Below, one piece after another: positions 33,644 through 46,708 of a stretch of DNA of 64,000 bases. The translations under genes and the position numbers were made by a program. Under the pieces are notes generated by a model, which worked only from the letters and a program-made list of their open reading frames with translations, was not told where the DNA came from and did no database searches. Each line of letters opens with the position of its first letter. The first letter of the stretch is position 1. Source of the stretch: Hexactinellida sp. DTS-2022 (Eukaryota; Porifera; Hexactinellida); contig JAPNXP010000008.1 in the NCBI GenBank assembly GCA_028753945.1, forward strand, positions 4,774,001-4,838,000, in the 5' to 3' direction.

Positions 33644-33690
33644 GTGCTGAGATTGAATTATAAGCTAACTCGGTTATTGAGAATATCTGA

Positions 33691-36600
33691 ATGAATATGG
33701 AACTAACACCTAACAAGAGGGCTATCTTGCAGGTAAGCATTTGTTAACTAACTGGGAGGTGTGAAAATATGTATATTTATCGGGTACAGAGTGTAATTAG
33801 ATTTATTGAAGTCTGAAATAGAATCGTTTTACAATAAATAAAACACAAATTATTGCAATCGTACGAACACTATTCAGTCCCCTTCAAAGCCTTTTCAATA
33901 CAAATGATATTGTTAATACGAATCCCGGATAAGGCGAACGCATTTTGACGGTCCCCTGGTGTTCCTACTAACGAGGTTCTACTGTATTAAATTTAAGTTC
34001 TTGATTACTACTGTATACTGTCGGTCTATAAGCATACAGTTTATAACAACGGACTGGCTACTGCTCCTATTTATAGCTGCAGGAAGAGAAGAGACAGCTG
34101 TCTGAGGACCTACAACAATCTCTTCGGGAGAAGCGAGGTGTGCAGGCGAGGTAGGTGTTAAGTAAACAGCAACAAACACATTTGTATTTAGACTATATTT
34201 AGTATTTACAGCTGTTCGTTCCGCGCTACAGAGTTTCGCAATTTAACTACACGTATTCAGGGTTGGGTTCAAGTACAATTTACTTAAGTACTTCTGTAAT
34301 TAAGTACATTTTCTGAGTACTTGTACTTGTACTTAAGTACTTTCACCATTTTTCCGTTGTACTTGTACTTGTACTTAATTACTTTCCTCATTTTTCTAAA
34401 GTACTTGCACTTGTACTTGAGTACTTGTTACTCGTGACTTTTTTATCATTCAATATATTTCCAACACACATCATTGATGTTCCTCAAATCCCATCTCAAA
34501 TAAAGTAGTGTTACTTAATACTTAGTATATTAGGAATTGTGTTCGTGTCAAGGACTACTGCTAAATCAATTAAATAGATTTGGATGATACTATATAAACT
34601 ATGTATTTAGCAATTTCTACTATTAGTACGAGAGATTTATCATAAGAGCTTGGGAAGTACTTGTACTTGTACTTAAGTATTTTCCTAATTTTTTCATTGT
34701 ACTTGTACTTGTACTTAAGTACTTTAAGTTTACCTGTACTTGTACTTGTATTGTACTTGAATATCTGAAAAGTAGTAGTACTTGTACTTAAGTACTTTCA
34801 AATGTACTTGAACCCAACCCTGCACGTATTGCTTTATGCCGTTCGCTTATACAGTGGTGTTCGCGTAATAGCAATCGCATTTTGCATGAAATTTCCTTGC
34901 TAATAGGCGAACTTACTTATATATCGGACAACATATTCATTATATAAACTCGGCTTCGAAAAGTGAATTGTGATATTCAAACTGACCCTGCTTTCGCCTG
35001 GATATTAATTAATCTATTAGTTAGCAGTACGTACTACCTAATCAATATGATTTGTTTAATAGCCTGTTATCTAATTATTCTGTAATGTTGTAAACTCGCT
35101 CATAGTGTACAAGTCATACTTACGTGCTAAACACTTACGCGACAATACCATGTATCCATTAATTAATTCGTATAACAGTTATATTAACAAGCCATACTGT
35201 ATTAAGGCCTGACAGTAACATTAACAGATATATAGCGTATCCATGGTACGTTAAAAACACTGACTAAACATATATGTTTGCTGCCTACAAGTCCACAATA
35301 TTGGGAACATAAACACATTTACTGCCACCCACTGATTAGTAGATGTACACATAAGCATAATATGCATTCTTGCATGATTTAAGCGTAACCAGAGAGATAT
35401 AATTAAGTTATCTATTGATATTAGATTCTATTTAAGATAACTGCCCTATGAGCTCACAATATAACTTATATATTTCTATACGTATGCCTGATTGATAAAA
35501 CACTTTATACTCTCTCTTACAATTAGAACTATAACCGGAACTATAACATTATTGACCCTATTCAGTTGGTACAGATAGGTTATCTCATCACAGGTGTTAG
35601 TTCCATATTACGACACTTCTGTCGCTCTTTCAAATAAGAACTTGTTAGTTAGTTGCGGTTAGAATCTATTGTTTGGTTACACTATGTTATAAGAGCAGTG
35701 TATTATACAGCCATTTGTAAATACGCTCCTAATTAATCCTGGTTAGATGCAATTTCCATACGCCTAAATCACAAATTAATGTTACGGTATAGGAGAGGAT
35801 ACCAAAATTTCGCGCTCATAATAAAATTTTCCAAAAATCATGCTCCAAAGGAGCGTCTCGCGCTCCTGGATAATTCCTTATAAGAATACAGTGTATGCCG
35901 GTTATAAGAACATAGTCGGGAACTGCTTATAATGTTCTTATAACCGGCATAATTATATAGGGTATATGGCAACCATTTTCCAGTAGAATGTTCTTATAAC
36001 CGACATGTTCTTATAACCGGTATGTTCTTATATCCGGTATGTCTTATAACCGGTATGTTCCTATATCCGGTGTTCCTATACCCGATATCCACAGTACATA
36101 TCCCGTTTAATACCCTCCCACAATACACATGCCAGCTGTGTGTGGCTGGCTAATCAGTTCTGGAATAGGTCCCCCACGGAGGGGAGGGGGTCCAGGCCGG
36201 ACTTGTACCCCTGCAGAGACAGGTCGGGCAGGTTGGCTATGTGTGAGACCAGCTCTCCGTGGACTATGGACACCTGGTCCAGACGGGACTGCTGTCCCTG
36301 CAGCTTGTCTGCTGCCAGCTCCGAGTGCTGCTTCTGGGAGGACAGGAACGCTATCTGCATTTCCTGTAGAAGTTGCTTCTCCTCCAGCTCCTATAACCAA
36401 CCATAATGATACAACAACAACAACAACAACAACATAATAACACTATACAGTGGATGCCGGTTATAAGTGCATCGTCGGGAACTGTACTTGATGTTCTTAT
36501 AAGTTATAACCGACATAAATTATATAGGGTATATGGCAACCGTTTTCCAACATAGTGTTCTTATATCCGATATGTTCTTATAACCGGTGTGCTTATATCC

Positions 36601-39600
36601 GACATATACTGTAACAATAATACTTAATAACACTATAACAATAACAATACAGTAGACTCTCGTTAGTAGAACACGGATAAGGGGAATATCGGTTAAGGAG
36701 TACAAGGTATAGTCCCCTAGCCTATACGAATGCAACATAACTCCGTATAACAGACACATTACTCCGGTCCCCTGGTGTGCCTATAACATAGCCTATAGCC
36801 TATAGAGCTACCTGTTGGAGCTGGTCCGTGTACGACTTTATGAGTGCGGCGGTGTGCTCTAGTCGGAGCAGCAGCGGCTCTATCTGCTCCCTCTCCCGGG
36901 CAGCCGCCAGGACGGGGCTGTCCTGAAACACCGACACCAGGTTGCTGATCTCCTGCTGAGTGCTACGGAGTTAGTTAGTTAGTTAGTAGCTACTTATAAG
37001 GCGATATGGCATGCTATACCACTATCAAGGGTTTATCTTGGATTTTCTTGGCCGGCACTTTAATAGAAGTTAAATTTTTATGGCACCCTAAACGTGTCAG
37101 CCATTATTTGTAAGCCGATATAGCAAATACTAGACATTCTGTGGACCCTATAGCATTGAGCGTAATACAAATGTGAGATCTTGTGTACCCAGGTTGGGAA
37201 CCATGAGAGTATTACTCCGTTATAAGTACTCTACCCAGTACTCTATACTACTCGATACTACAGTATGTCTGGGTGCTTACTTGATGTCCCCTGAGGGCTG
37301 ATGCTCTGAGGAGTGCAGAGCAGATATTAGCTCTGAATACTCGGGGGCCTCCCGCGTGGGTCGGAGTGCCTCCAGGGCTGTGCCTGCCCCCTGCGGGTCC
37401 GGAGGGGGCTCTCTGGCCAGCCGGCCGTACTGCAGGTCCAGACTCCGGAACCGGGCTATCAGGTCCGAGGGGAAGCTGGCCCGCTCCTCCCAGATCAGCA
37501 CCAGTCTCTGGATACCTAGTGGATAGTATAGATAGTATCTCGTTAGTAGGAACGCCAGGGGATAGTCAAATGTGTTCGCCTTATCCGGGATTCGTATTAA
37601 CCAATATCAAAAGGCTTTGAAGGGGACTGAAATCGTGTTTGGGACTGAAAAACTGCATACAACAGTACTAACGAAGTTCTATTGTATCTCGTACAGTATT
37701 CATATACAATATCCGAACCAGTCACACATGTTCATATAATTTAAGGATGAACTAATTTATGGAATAACTTTGGGAGCAGTCAGGTGTGTTCGGTCAATCG
37801 ATGTTACACTTATAGGAATATTCGTCTGTTCGCAAGTAACCTTAGTGCAATACGATTGCTATACATGGCCTTGTTGGGTATATAGCTAGGTACCTTGAGT
37901 GAGGAGATAATCCTCATCCTTATATGCAATCTGCAGCGCCTTGCTCATGATCCGTGAGAACTCTCTGCTCAGCTCCATGCCTCTCTTCCTGGAGTTCTGC
38001 ACTATGTCATTGCTAAGGAACAGCAGAGTTAGCTTACGGGCGGGCCCCGCCTTACAGAGCTCCTTTAGCCATATCTCCACGGCGGTGCGCGCGTGCTTGC
38101 GGTGCTTAACCACCCACAAGGAGAGCCCCTCTATGCTGTGTTGCGAGTTAGTCAGCTCCCTAAGGCGGTGGTCTAGAGCAGAGCTGGAGAATCTCTCGTG
38201 AGAGGACATGTCCTGATATAGCTAGTTGTTTATATGGGAGATATACTGTATAGTTAGCAATTGTATCTAGGATCTACATATATAAGCTAGTATAGTTATA
38301 CTGTAGTTATATAGCTATACATAGATATCGGATATAAGAAACACGGATATAAGAACACAGTTATAAGAACATACTGGATATAAGAATATTATATTGGAAA
38401 AACGGTTGCCATATACCCTATATAATTTATGCCGGTTATAAGTCCACTATAAGCAATAGCTAGTTGTATCTACTTGTATGGGGAGCTATATAGTTATGCT
38501 AGTTGTAATTGTATGGTGTACAAGGTTTAATTCCCCTATCCTATACAAATACAATGCAAGTATTTGTATTAAAAAGGCTTTGAAATGGGACTGAAATAGT
38601 GTTTGTATTGTTCGCATTATTGAGTGTCTACTGTACTAAGTAAGCACACCATAATTCCTTAAACTCTACAACTTAAGACCACAACAAATGTTGTTTTATC
38701 TCTACATATAGTGTCTTGTTGTTATTTATGTTTGTTAGCCTAAATGAACCATCGCAATTGATTGGTTGGTTTCATGCAATGTAATTCTAGCTACGAAGAA
38801 GCTCTCAACCAGCTGAGCGAAAGCAAGTCTTTGATTGGTCAATTGAACGAAGAACTTAAACAGGTGATGTCAATAGAAACAAGTCTTTCTCGACAAAAAG
38901 AATAATTCTGTATTTGTGCACAAATAAGGCAGCAATAGTATCTCTATACGGCGAGAATCTCTATATTGATTCTGAGATGCAACAGTGATTAGATGTATAA
39001 TCTGTCAACTGTTTCACTGCAACTACTAATTATAGTTAAATATACACTAGGAATTATATAACAGGCTTCGGTGCCTTATAATACGCCGGTATCAGCTGTT
39101 GCCATAAGCACATTGTTACATAATACGTAGTCTGTTTATTGTAAACAGTTTTTTGCATCTTTAATATGATAACTTTTTTTAATGAACAAGCGCTATGGTC
39201 CCAATTAACAATTTACATAAGGTTTGTATTAAGTTGAGTTCGCTTATTAGAAAGTCTCTCTATTATGAACACAATTAATTATTGGTCCCTTGAATATTCA
39301 TACTAAGATAACCTGACTGCATTACATTTGTTTACAACAACAACACCTATAGACTAAATACGAGTTGGATGACACCATAAGAGAACTGGACACAGCAAGG
39401 GGTCTATTAGAGTCTCACGGGATAGAAGTATTATCCGAGCACACAATGGTATGTATACTCAGTGGATTAGTATAGTAAAACCTCCAAAAGTGAACACTTT
39501 TCTCGGTCCCAAATTTCCCCCATTGCTTTAGACACACGTTATCATGAAACATGAAAAGTGAACACCTCTCAAAAGTGAACGTTTTGGCTGGTCCCCAGGG

Positions 39601-40558
39601 TGTTCACTTTCTAAAGGTTTACTGTATATCGGCCTACACCTTTCTAATGGAACTTAGACATTTGCAATTTTATATCAAAATTAACCTTTGCGAAGCCGGG
39701 TTTTATATACAAAAAGTGTTGGCTGATATAAATATAATATTGTTGTTGTTTGTGTTTATGTGTTTGTTTACTCCTAGGATAAAATAAACGAGGTAGTCGA
39801 TAGCACTTCGTTCTCCTTACACAAGGTAAATACAAACAAACAGGTGTTTATACTATCTAATTATAACATTCCATAGCTATCGCTTAGCAACGAATTACCA
39901 GATTTCACAGCCATTAACTGCAAACTGTGTGGAGAAATTGTGCAGTGAGTTATACCAAATATAAGTGTTGTTGTTGTTGTTGTTGTTATTGTTGATTTGT
40001 TTAGAGTTGAGAATATGAATAACCACTCGAGAAGATGCTCCACTTCATCTCCTACCAAAGATACGGATATATCCAAATGGTATGCAGCATTACACCTGTT
40101 AATGCGAATATCGGATAAGGGACATATTATACGGTCCCCTGGTGTCCCTACTAACTAGTGCAGTGTATATGGTACCAACTGACCTTAGTTGTGCTATACA
40201 GTGAACTCCCGTTATAACCAAGTCGGATATAACGAAATAACCGCTTATAACATAATGGATATTTCCCCCCAGAGCACTAAATGCATTAATTATTATCCGC
40301 TTATAACGAATATCCGGATATAACGAAGGGATTTACAGGTCCCAAGCACTTCGTTATAACGAGAGTTGACTGTACTATATATGATATACTACTTATATAG
40401 GAATTTACAGGTTAGTTATAACGAGAGTTGACTGTATTTATAACAGTATTGGTAGGTTGGAGCATATTACGAAACAGGACAACTCTCTTCACATTATTCT
40501 AACCAGATCCAGTCCCCTATCTGGAGAAACTGCCCCCTTCAAAGTTATTACAAAGGTA

Positions 40559-40594
<36 letters not shown>

Positions 40595-40908
40595 GTTATC
40601 TGTATAATCCTCAGATGAGATTGGAACATAACAAACACAAGTGCGTAGAGGTTTATAGGTCGCATGGAGATTTCTATTGGCTATACTCAGCCCTACAGGT
40701 ACACACTTATTATAATTGTTTGTTTGGTGTTTGTTTGTTGGTTGGTTTGTGTATGTATTTGTTTGTTTGTTTGTTGTTTGTTTGTTTGTTTGCTAGTTAG
40801 TTTGTTTGTTTGTTTGTTTGTTTGTTGTTTGTCTGTATTTACATAGGTTGCTTGCCCAGAGCGAATAATCCCCCCTCTACAGCACCACATATCCCTATTC
40901 GGTGAGTC

Positions 40909-40948
<40 letters not shown>

Positions 40949-43900
40949 CATATTATACTCTTAACACATGTTCTATTTTAGAAACAATAACAGAGTTCCA
41001 GAGGTTCCTGAACAGACTATCCTCTCACATGGTATGTGCCTATTTATAGATTGTTTGTTCTATTTATAGCACTAGTTATCAGCTGTTTATAGCACCTCAA
41101 GACACACCCGCTCCTAAGCACATTCCTATCTGGATCCAATGAGGTATGTTGCGTAGCATTATACACAGTAGACTCTGTTATAGGAATACGGTTAAGGGAA
41201 ATATCGGTTAAAGAGTACAAGGTTAATTCCCCTAGCCTATACCAAATGCATGCAAGTGACTCCGGTTATTACGAACATATTAAGACGGTCCCCTGGTGTT
41301 CCTATTAACAGAGTATTGTTGCACTATTAAAGACTATACTAGAACCTGCAGAAACGGGGTGCCAGGGACGCAAGGTCTTAGCCGCCCCGATTTCCCGTTT
41401 GTGGAGGTTCATTTATGTGGGACTAGGAATTTGCTGCATTTGTTTATCCAATTTTCAGAGGATCCCCGTTTCCACAGGCCCCGTTTGTGGAGGTTCCACT
41501 GTATAACTATATAGACTTTATTATAGAGATAAGACGAGTTATTAATATTGTTATAACTATGTAGAGCTAGCTATATACTCCTATAACTGTATAGAGCATA
41601 AGACTAGCTATTATACTACACTACTATATCCTGTATAGACATAAGACTAGCTATTAGTATCTACTGTTATGTAGAGCTAACTATTATCACTGCTATACTA
41701 TGTATAGAGCATAAGACTAGCTATTATTACTACTATCTATACATAAGCATAGCTATTATACTACACTACTATATCCTGTATAGACATAAGACTAGCTATT
41801 AGTATCTGTTATATGTAGAGCTAACTATTATCACTGCTATACTATGTATAGAGCATAAGACTAGCTATTATTACTACTATCTATACATAAGCATAGCTAT
41901 TATACTACACTACTATATCCTGTATAGACATAAGACTAGCTATTAGTATCTACTGTTATATGTAGAGCTAACTATTATCACTGCTATACTATGTATAGAG
42001 CATAAGACTAGCTATTATTACTACTATCTATACATAAGCATAGCTATTATACTACACTACTATATCCTGTATAGACATAAGACTAGCTATTAGTATCTAC
42101 TGTTATATGTAGAGCTAACTATTATCACTGCTATACTATGTATAGAGCATAAGACTAGCTATTATTACTACTATCTATACATAAGCATAGCTATTATACT
42201 ACACTACTATATCCTGTATAGACATAAGACTAGCTATTAGTATCTACTGTTATATGTAGAGCTAACTATTATCACTGCTATACTATGTATAGAGCATAAG
42301 ACTAGCTATTATTACTACTATCTATACATAAGCATAGATATTATACTACACTACTATATCCTGTATAGACATAAGACTAGCTATTAGTATCTGTTATATG
42401 TAGAGCTAACTATTATCACTGCTATACTATGTATAGAGCATAAGGCTAACTATATACTGCTATACTAATAGACTAACTACTACTATATAGAGCATAAGAC
42501 CAGTATAACACTGCTATAACTGTATAGAGCATAAGACTAGCTCGCGCTAGCTACAGAGAGAGCCGGTCTGAGACGGGGGCTCTCTCACAGCTGTACAGAC
42601 CCCACACCCGAGAGGGGGACCAGGACACCAGTCTAGCCGACACAAAGGTACACACTGCATGCTATGATATATATGTGTATAGCAAGCCTGCTTATAACCT
42701 AATGCATGATATGATACATGTACAGCAAACTCCGTTATAACTTTATGCCTGCTTATAATGAAGTGTCTTGTTATCCATAATAAGTTGTAACTATTGTTTT
42801 CCTCCGGGTATAACGAACTCTGCTTATAATGAAATAAACCCGAGGTCCCGAGCACTTCGTTATAACGGGAGTTTACTGTACTGACTAATATACTGTGCTA
42901 ATATATACTGTAAAGGTCTGTAATATACTATGTTAATACATACTGTGTTAATATAGCATGCTAATACAGTCGAAATCGGGTTTTTTTGGCCCCCAAAATG
43001 CACGACAAAAGGAGGCAAAAAAACCCAATAAGCAAAAAAACCCGATGGAAAACACATTAAGATATCACATTTTTGCACGACAAAAGGAGGCAAAAAAACC
43101 CGTGGCAAAAAACCCCGATTTCGACTGTAGTATATACAGTGTTAATATGCTATACTACTGCATGTGCTATTGAGTGTATTGTACAGAACTATCTGGTGTC
43201 TCTGGAAGGGAACCTGCTGGGACTCCACAGCCACTTTCAGGACATACGCAAGCTAAACTACGGTATGTAGTGATATAAATAGACATGTTGTTATTGGGTT
43301 ACTATGGGTAAGGAGTGCTATAAATAGATACCCTCTTATTAAGCTACTGTAGGTAGCGTACTATAAATAGACTTGTTGTTACTGTTTGTTTGTTTGTAGG
43401 AGGAGCTAGCAAGTGGCTGGAGGCCCTCAGCACTAACGAGCCTAGGGACACATTCACAAAGGTACTTATACCATAGCTATAGTAATAAGGGAGTGTATAT
43501 AGTATACCATAGCATAGTATAAGGGAAAACTTATGCACATCCGAAGTTAAATGCGTTTGTATTGAATACAGCATACAGTAACACGTAACATAGTATTAAC
43601 TCTATGTTAAGTTGACAAATGAACAAGTCTATTTAAATCAGTGTTGCAGTAATGACTAGCTAACTGTAACTAATATGTCCCATTAAGCGGAGTAGAGTGT
43701 AGAAAGGAGTTATAACAGTATAAGTTATAACCAATGTCTGTATTATCTCTCAGATAGTTATAATGGACATAGCCAGGATATTCCAGTCTATGAACAACAG
43801 TCAGGTGAGACTTGCCATACCAGCTATGAGACATGTTTATACAGTGGAATTGCTTTATTAGCAACTCGCATTATGCATGAAATTTGGTTGCTAATGGGCG

Positions 43901-45351
43901 AAGTTGCTATTAGAGGAACAGAAATAACATTAAAAGCTCGCTTGGGACTTAAAATAAGCTAATAAAGCAATTTCACTGTAGTTTATATAGACAGGTATTT
44001 ATAGTTCCATATAGACAGAGGATAGCTCAGAAGACTGGACATTCCTACAGAACCTAGAGAGCACCATACAGTACATAACTTCTGCCAGGGTACGTTACTA
44101 GGGAACTACAGTAGACTCTGTTAGTAGGAACACGGATAGGGGAAATATCGGTTAAGGAGTACAAGGTTAATTCCCCTAGCCTATACAAATGCATGCAAGT
44201 GACTCCGGTTAATACAATTCCGGTTAATACGAACATATTACGACTACTGTGGTACGTTATAAATAGGGCCTCCTGGAGAGAATAGAAGACAGCATGAACA
44301 AGTACTTATTTTGGGAAGGAGAGGTGCAGAGTTGTGAGAACGCGAACTCTGTACATTCCATCTGCCCGGTTGGTAACCAGGATAACCTAACACCTCCCTA
44401 CAACAGTCCCTGTGACTCCAACGAGGACCTGAGTGTGTTCGATGACTCAGGAATGTCGGAATCGGGAGGCAGCTCAAATAACGGAGCGCAGTTTCCTACA
44501 GCGCCTATCGGGAGTTCTAACCTGAGTCATAAGTGGGCAGAAGTGAGTTCTATAATTAGGCACAGCTAGTGGCATGGCTCATACGAATGCTAATACATAA
44601 CTGTATTGTATTGTAATTGCTAGTATATCGACCAATACAGTGGATGTCGGTTATAAGAACATCGTCGGGAACTGCATATAATATTCTTCTTATTACCGGC
44701 ATAAATTATATAGGGTATATGGCAACCGTTTTCCAGTAGAGCGTTCTTATATCCGGTATATGTAATTTCAGGCATTAGTAAGGTCATTTTTGTCATCAAA
44801 AAATAACCTTTGCGAAGCCTGGTTTGTATATTGAGAGGTGTTGGCTGATGTATACATAATTACAATTGTATTTAGGCAAACAGCCAGTGTTCGGTTGCCA
44901 GGGAGCAGCTTGAAAATATGTGCAATAACCTCGCCACAGAGCTGGCACACTTTGACTATTTGAAGGAGAAAGATATTCGGGATATTCTCATCGACTTTGT
45001 AAACACACAACACGAACACATGCAGAAGGTAATACCACCCAGTTAACAGTTCTATAATTAGTACAGTCGAAACCGGTTTATTCAAACTCGGGTTATTCAA
45101 ACTTATCTGTTTATTCTAACTATTTGTGATACAATCTTTTGTAAGAAATTCCAACTATATTAGTATTTTTCATTGGTTTAAAAAAACTATTTTTATCTGA
45201 AAAGAAATGGTTATAAAAAACCGGTTTCAACTGAATCGTCTATTTATAGGTACAGAGCAAATGGTACGCGATGAAACTTATCCTGGAGAGCCCAATCGAG
45301 CGAGCCAATCGGTCGATAGAGTTCATATATGAAGACCGGGAGTCTACCTGA
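33691..45351 (+). CDS. Sorting-nexin-like PX/BAR protein, 20 exons
   Basis: Exons: 33691-33732, 34077-34150, 38791-38863, 39353-39448, 39778-39825, 39877-39944, 40005-40079, 40456-40555, 40615-40698, 40847-40901, 40982-41031, 41093-41143, 42561-42647, 43187-43262, 43400-43461, 43754-43804, 44015-44089, 44267-44542, 44876-45028 and 45250-45351. All phases agree and give 565 residues. Residues 1-110 form a coiled coil; C126-x2-C129-x11-H141-x3-C145 is a C2HC finger; about 165-272 is a PX domain (YRSHGDFYWLYSAL, then IIPPL, phosphoinositide binding); the C-terminal half is helical and ends like the BAR region of SNX4/7/30 (HFDYLKEKDIRDILIDFV). A membrane-curving endosomal role is inferred. The 42561 acceptor is the least certain join. 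Intron 2 contains RPRD1 on the other strand. Confidence 0.8.
34258..34822. mobile_element. hAT-like element with exact 8-bp target duplication
   Basis: Ends CAGGGTTGGGTTCAAGTAC and, inverted, GTACTTGAACCCAACCCTG. The 8 bases CACGTATT occur exactly at 34250-34257 and 34823-34830. The interior is mostly repeats of GTACTTGTACTTAAGTAC with no coding capacity. It lies in intron 2 of the PX/BAR gene. Confidence 0.85.
35889..36094. mobile_element. Short palindromic element, word CCGGTTATAAG
   Basis: Starts CAGTGTATGCCGG; several CCGGTATGTTCTTATA units are amplified inside. Family typified at 3564-3720. Confidence 0.7.
36154..38209 (-). CDS. RPRD1: RPRD1-type CTD-interacting protein, nested gene
   Basis: RPRD1A/B bind the phosphorylated C-terminal domain of RNA polymerase II and act with the RPAP2 phosphatase. 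Exons 38209-37894, 37515-37281, 36962-36812 and 36390-36154 join with consistent phases to 312 residues, the size of vertebrate RPRD1A. The CID domain is residues 1 to about 130 (SALDHRLRELTNSQHSIEGL, then HRKHARTAVEIWLKEL, then KLTLLFLSNDIVQNS). The C-terminal coiled coil ends with the diagnostic SHIANLPDLSLQ and GLDPLPSVGDLFQN. The whole gene lies in intron 2 of the PX/BAR gene, on the opposite strand. Confidence 0.95.
36448..36611. mobile_element. Short palindromic element, word CCGGTTATAAG
   Basis: Starts CAGTGGATGCCGG and ends GACATATACTG, flanked by TA. It lies in the last intron of RPRD1. Confidence 0.75.
39479..39625. mobile_element. Short palindromic element, word AAAAGTGAACAC
   Basis: Starts AGTAAAACCTCCAAAAGTG and ends CACTTTCTAAAGGTTTACTG, with internal AAAAGTGAAC repeats. 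It follows the same grammar as the other CAGT...ACTG families but has its own word. Confidence 0.65.
40199..40372. mobile_element. Short palindromic element, word TCGTTATAACGAA
   Basis: Starts CAGTGAACTCCCGTTATAAC and ends CGTTATAACGAGAGTTGACTG, flanked by TA. Family listed at 14593-14772. Confidence 0.8.
40720..40838. repeat. (TTTG)n microsatellite
   Basis: Interrupted TTTG array running up to the acceptor of a PX-domain exon (40847). Confidence 0.85.
41490..42540. repeat. Satellite array, 144-147-bp unit
   Basis: The landmark CCTGTATAGACATAAG recurs at about 41630, 41775, 41919, 42066, 42213 and 42360, giving a period of 144-147 bases. Each unit holds two diverged half-units built around ATAAGACTAGCTATTA. 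The array fills most of the intron between exons ending 41143 and starting 42561 of the PX/BAR gene. Confidence 0.9.
42963..43128. mobile_element. Short palindromic element, word CACGACAAAAGGAGGC
   Basis: Starts AATACAGTCGAAATCGGG and ends CCCCGATTTCGACTG next to TA. Internal GCACGACAAAAGGAGGC occurs twice. Its ends resemble the 2439-2606 family but the interior differs. Confidence 0.7.
43838..43979. mobile_element. Short palindromic element, word TTGCTAATA/GCAAT
   Basis: Starts CAGTGGAATTGCTTTATTAG and ends CTAATAAAGCAATTTCACTG next to TA. Related pieces lie near 15618-15740 and 34853-34920. Confidence 0.7.
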
Positions 45352-45922
45352 TAACTGACCAATCAAATGTATTTCTGATACACACATGTCTTTCTCTTAC
45401 ACACTTATATAAATAGCAGAGTGTATGCATTCTGTAGTTATTCTGAACTGTTTTGTTGTTTTGTTGTTTTGTAGCATTCTATATTAAACTTGTTGCTTTC
45501 AGAATTTGTGGGTTGTTATTCACAGAGGATTTGTAGCTAAACAGATGGCACTAGCAAATAACCGTAAGTTGGTAAGTATAAATTATTGCTATCATATTAT
45601 TTCACTATTTATTGCAGTGCTTAACTTGCATAATCTCAATCGTAATATGATATGAATATAAAGGTACTGAATATGCAGACATAGTCTTAATTAAGATTTC
45701 TAAATTGGTACTGTTAATGTAGATGTTAAACTTTAAACAGAATATTCTCTTAACTTAACTGGTATATTTAAAGTAGAACTCGGATTATACTCCCTCCAGA
45801 AACCGAATAAAGTAGACTCTACTCAATTGGGACAAATGCCAGGAATAATTTTTCTGATTTTCCTGGAAATAAAGTGTCCCAATTAAGCGGAGTAGACTAA
45901 AGTACGCATTTCTATATAAAGA

Positions 45923-46068
45923 ATTAACTTATCCACCGATCATCGGCGTTTGTATTAAATAACCTGGCTAGTTTCTACCGATGGTGTTTTTTATAAACAT
46001 AAAAAAAACAATGGTAGAAAGTAGCGAGGTTTTTTAATACAAACGCCGATGATCGGTGGATAAGTAAA
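45923..46068. mobile_element. Near-perfect hairpin element, copy 3
   Basis: Same hairpin as 2901-3045. It lies in the intergenic gap 45352-46708, which is otherwise AT-rich without a gene that I can support. Confidence 0.8.
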
Positions 46069-46708
46069 CTCTTCTATAAAATATTAGACTAGTTAACAAG
46101 ATCTTATAATAATATATCCCGAGCTAAGTTGACTAATTCATTGAATAACGTCAATAAAATGAATAATTTATTTTTTCAAAATAATTCAATGAATCAGTCA
46201 ACTAAGATCCCGAGAAAAGTTCAAATGTGCTAGTAAGTTAGTTGAAAATACAATCAGGGTTTCACATTTTTTATACAACGACCCCCGATAATTATTTTTA
46301 CTAGAAATGTATAATACTATAGCGTACTATAAATACTGGCTTTACAAAGTATGGATCAAATCCCAAATATAACATAATAGGAGGGTTTATGTATATAGTG
46401 AGCGACAAAATATAAAATTCCATTTATTTATCATTAAAACACAAAAGTTTGGAGCTCTGGCGCTAAGGTGTAGCTAGGCCTGTAGGAAGGCATAACTCCC
46501 GTACAGGGGATCCGAGAAAGGATTTTAATATTACGTAGTCCGCACATTAATAAACTGTTACAATTATTTTATGCTTGTTATAATATTACAAATAGAATTG
46601 GAATTATTCATCAAAACATATTCATTTAAAATAATCTGGAAGGAGAATAAACCACCCACGCGCGATAAAATCAAATAATCGAATCACATATTTACTGTAG
46701 GTTAGTTA

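Noticed and set aside
41490-42540. Repeated TATA-rich units as a possible RNA gene or CRISPR
   Set aside because: Head-to-tail satellite without spacers; it lies within an intron of a coding gene.
45520-45600. Possible mini-exon ATGGCACTAGCAAATAACC before GTAAG
   Set aside because: Six codons only, no partner exon in phase could be shown; it might be a 5' exon of the giant GTPase gene but this is not supported.
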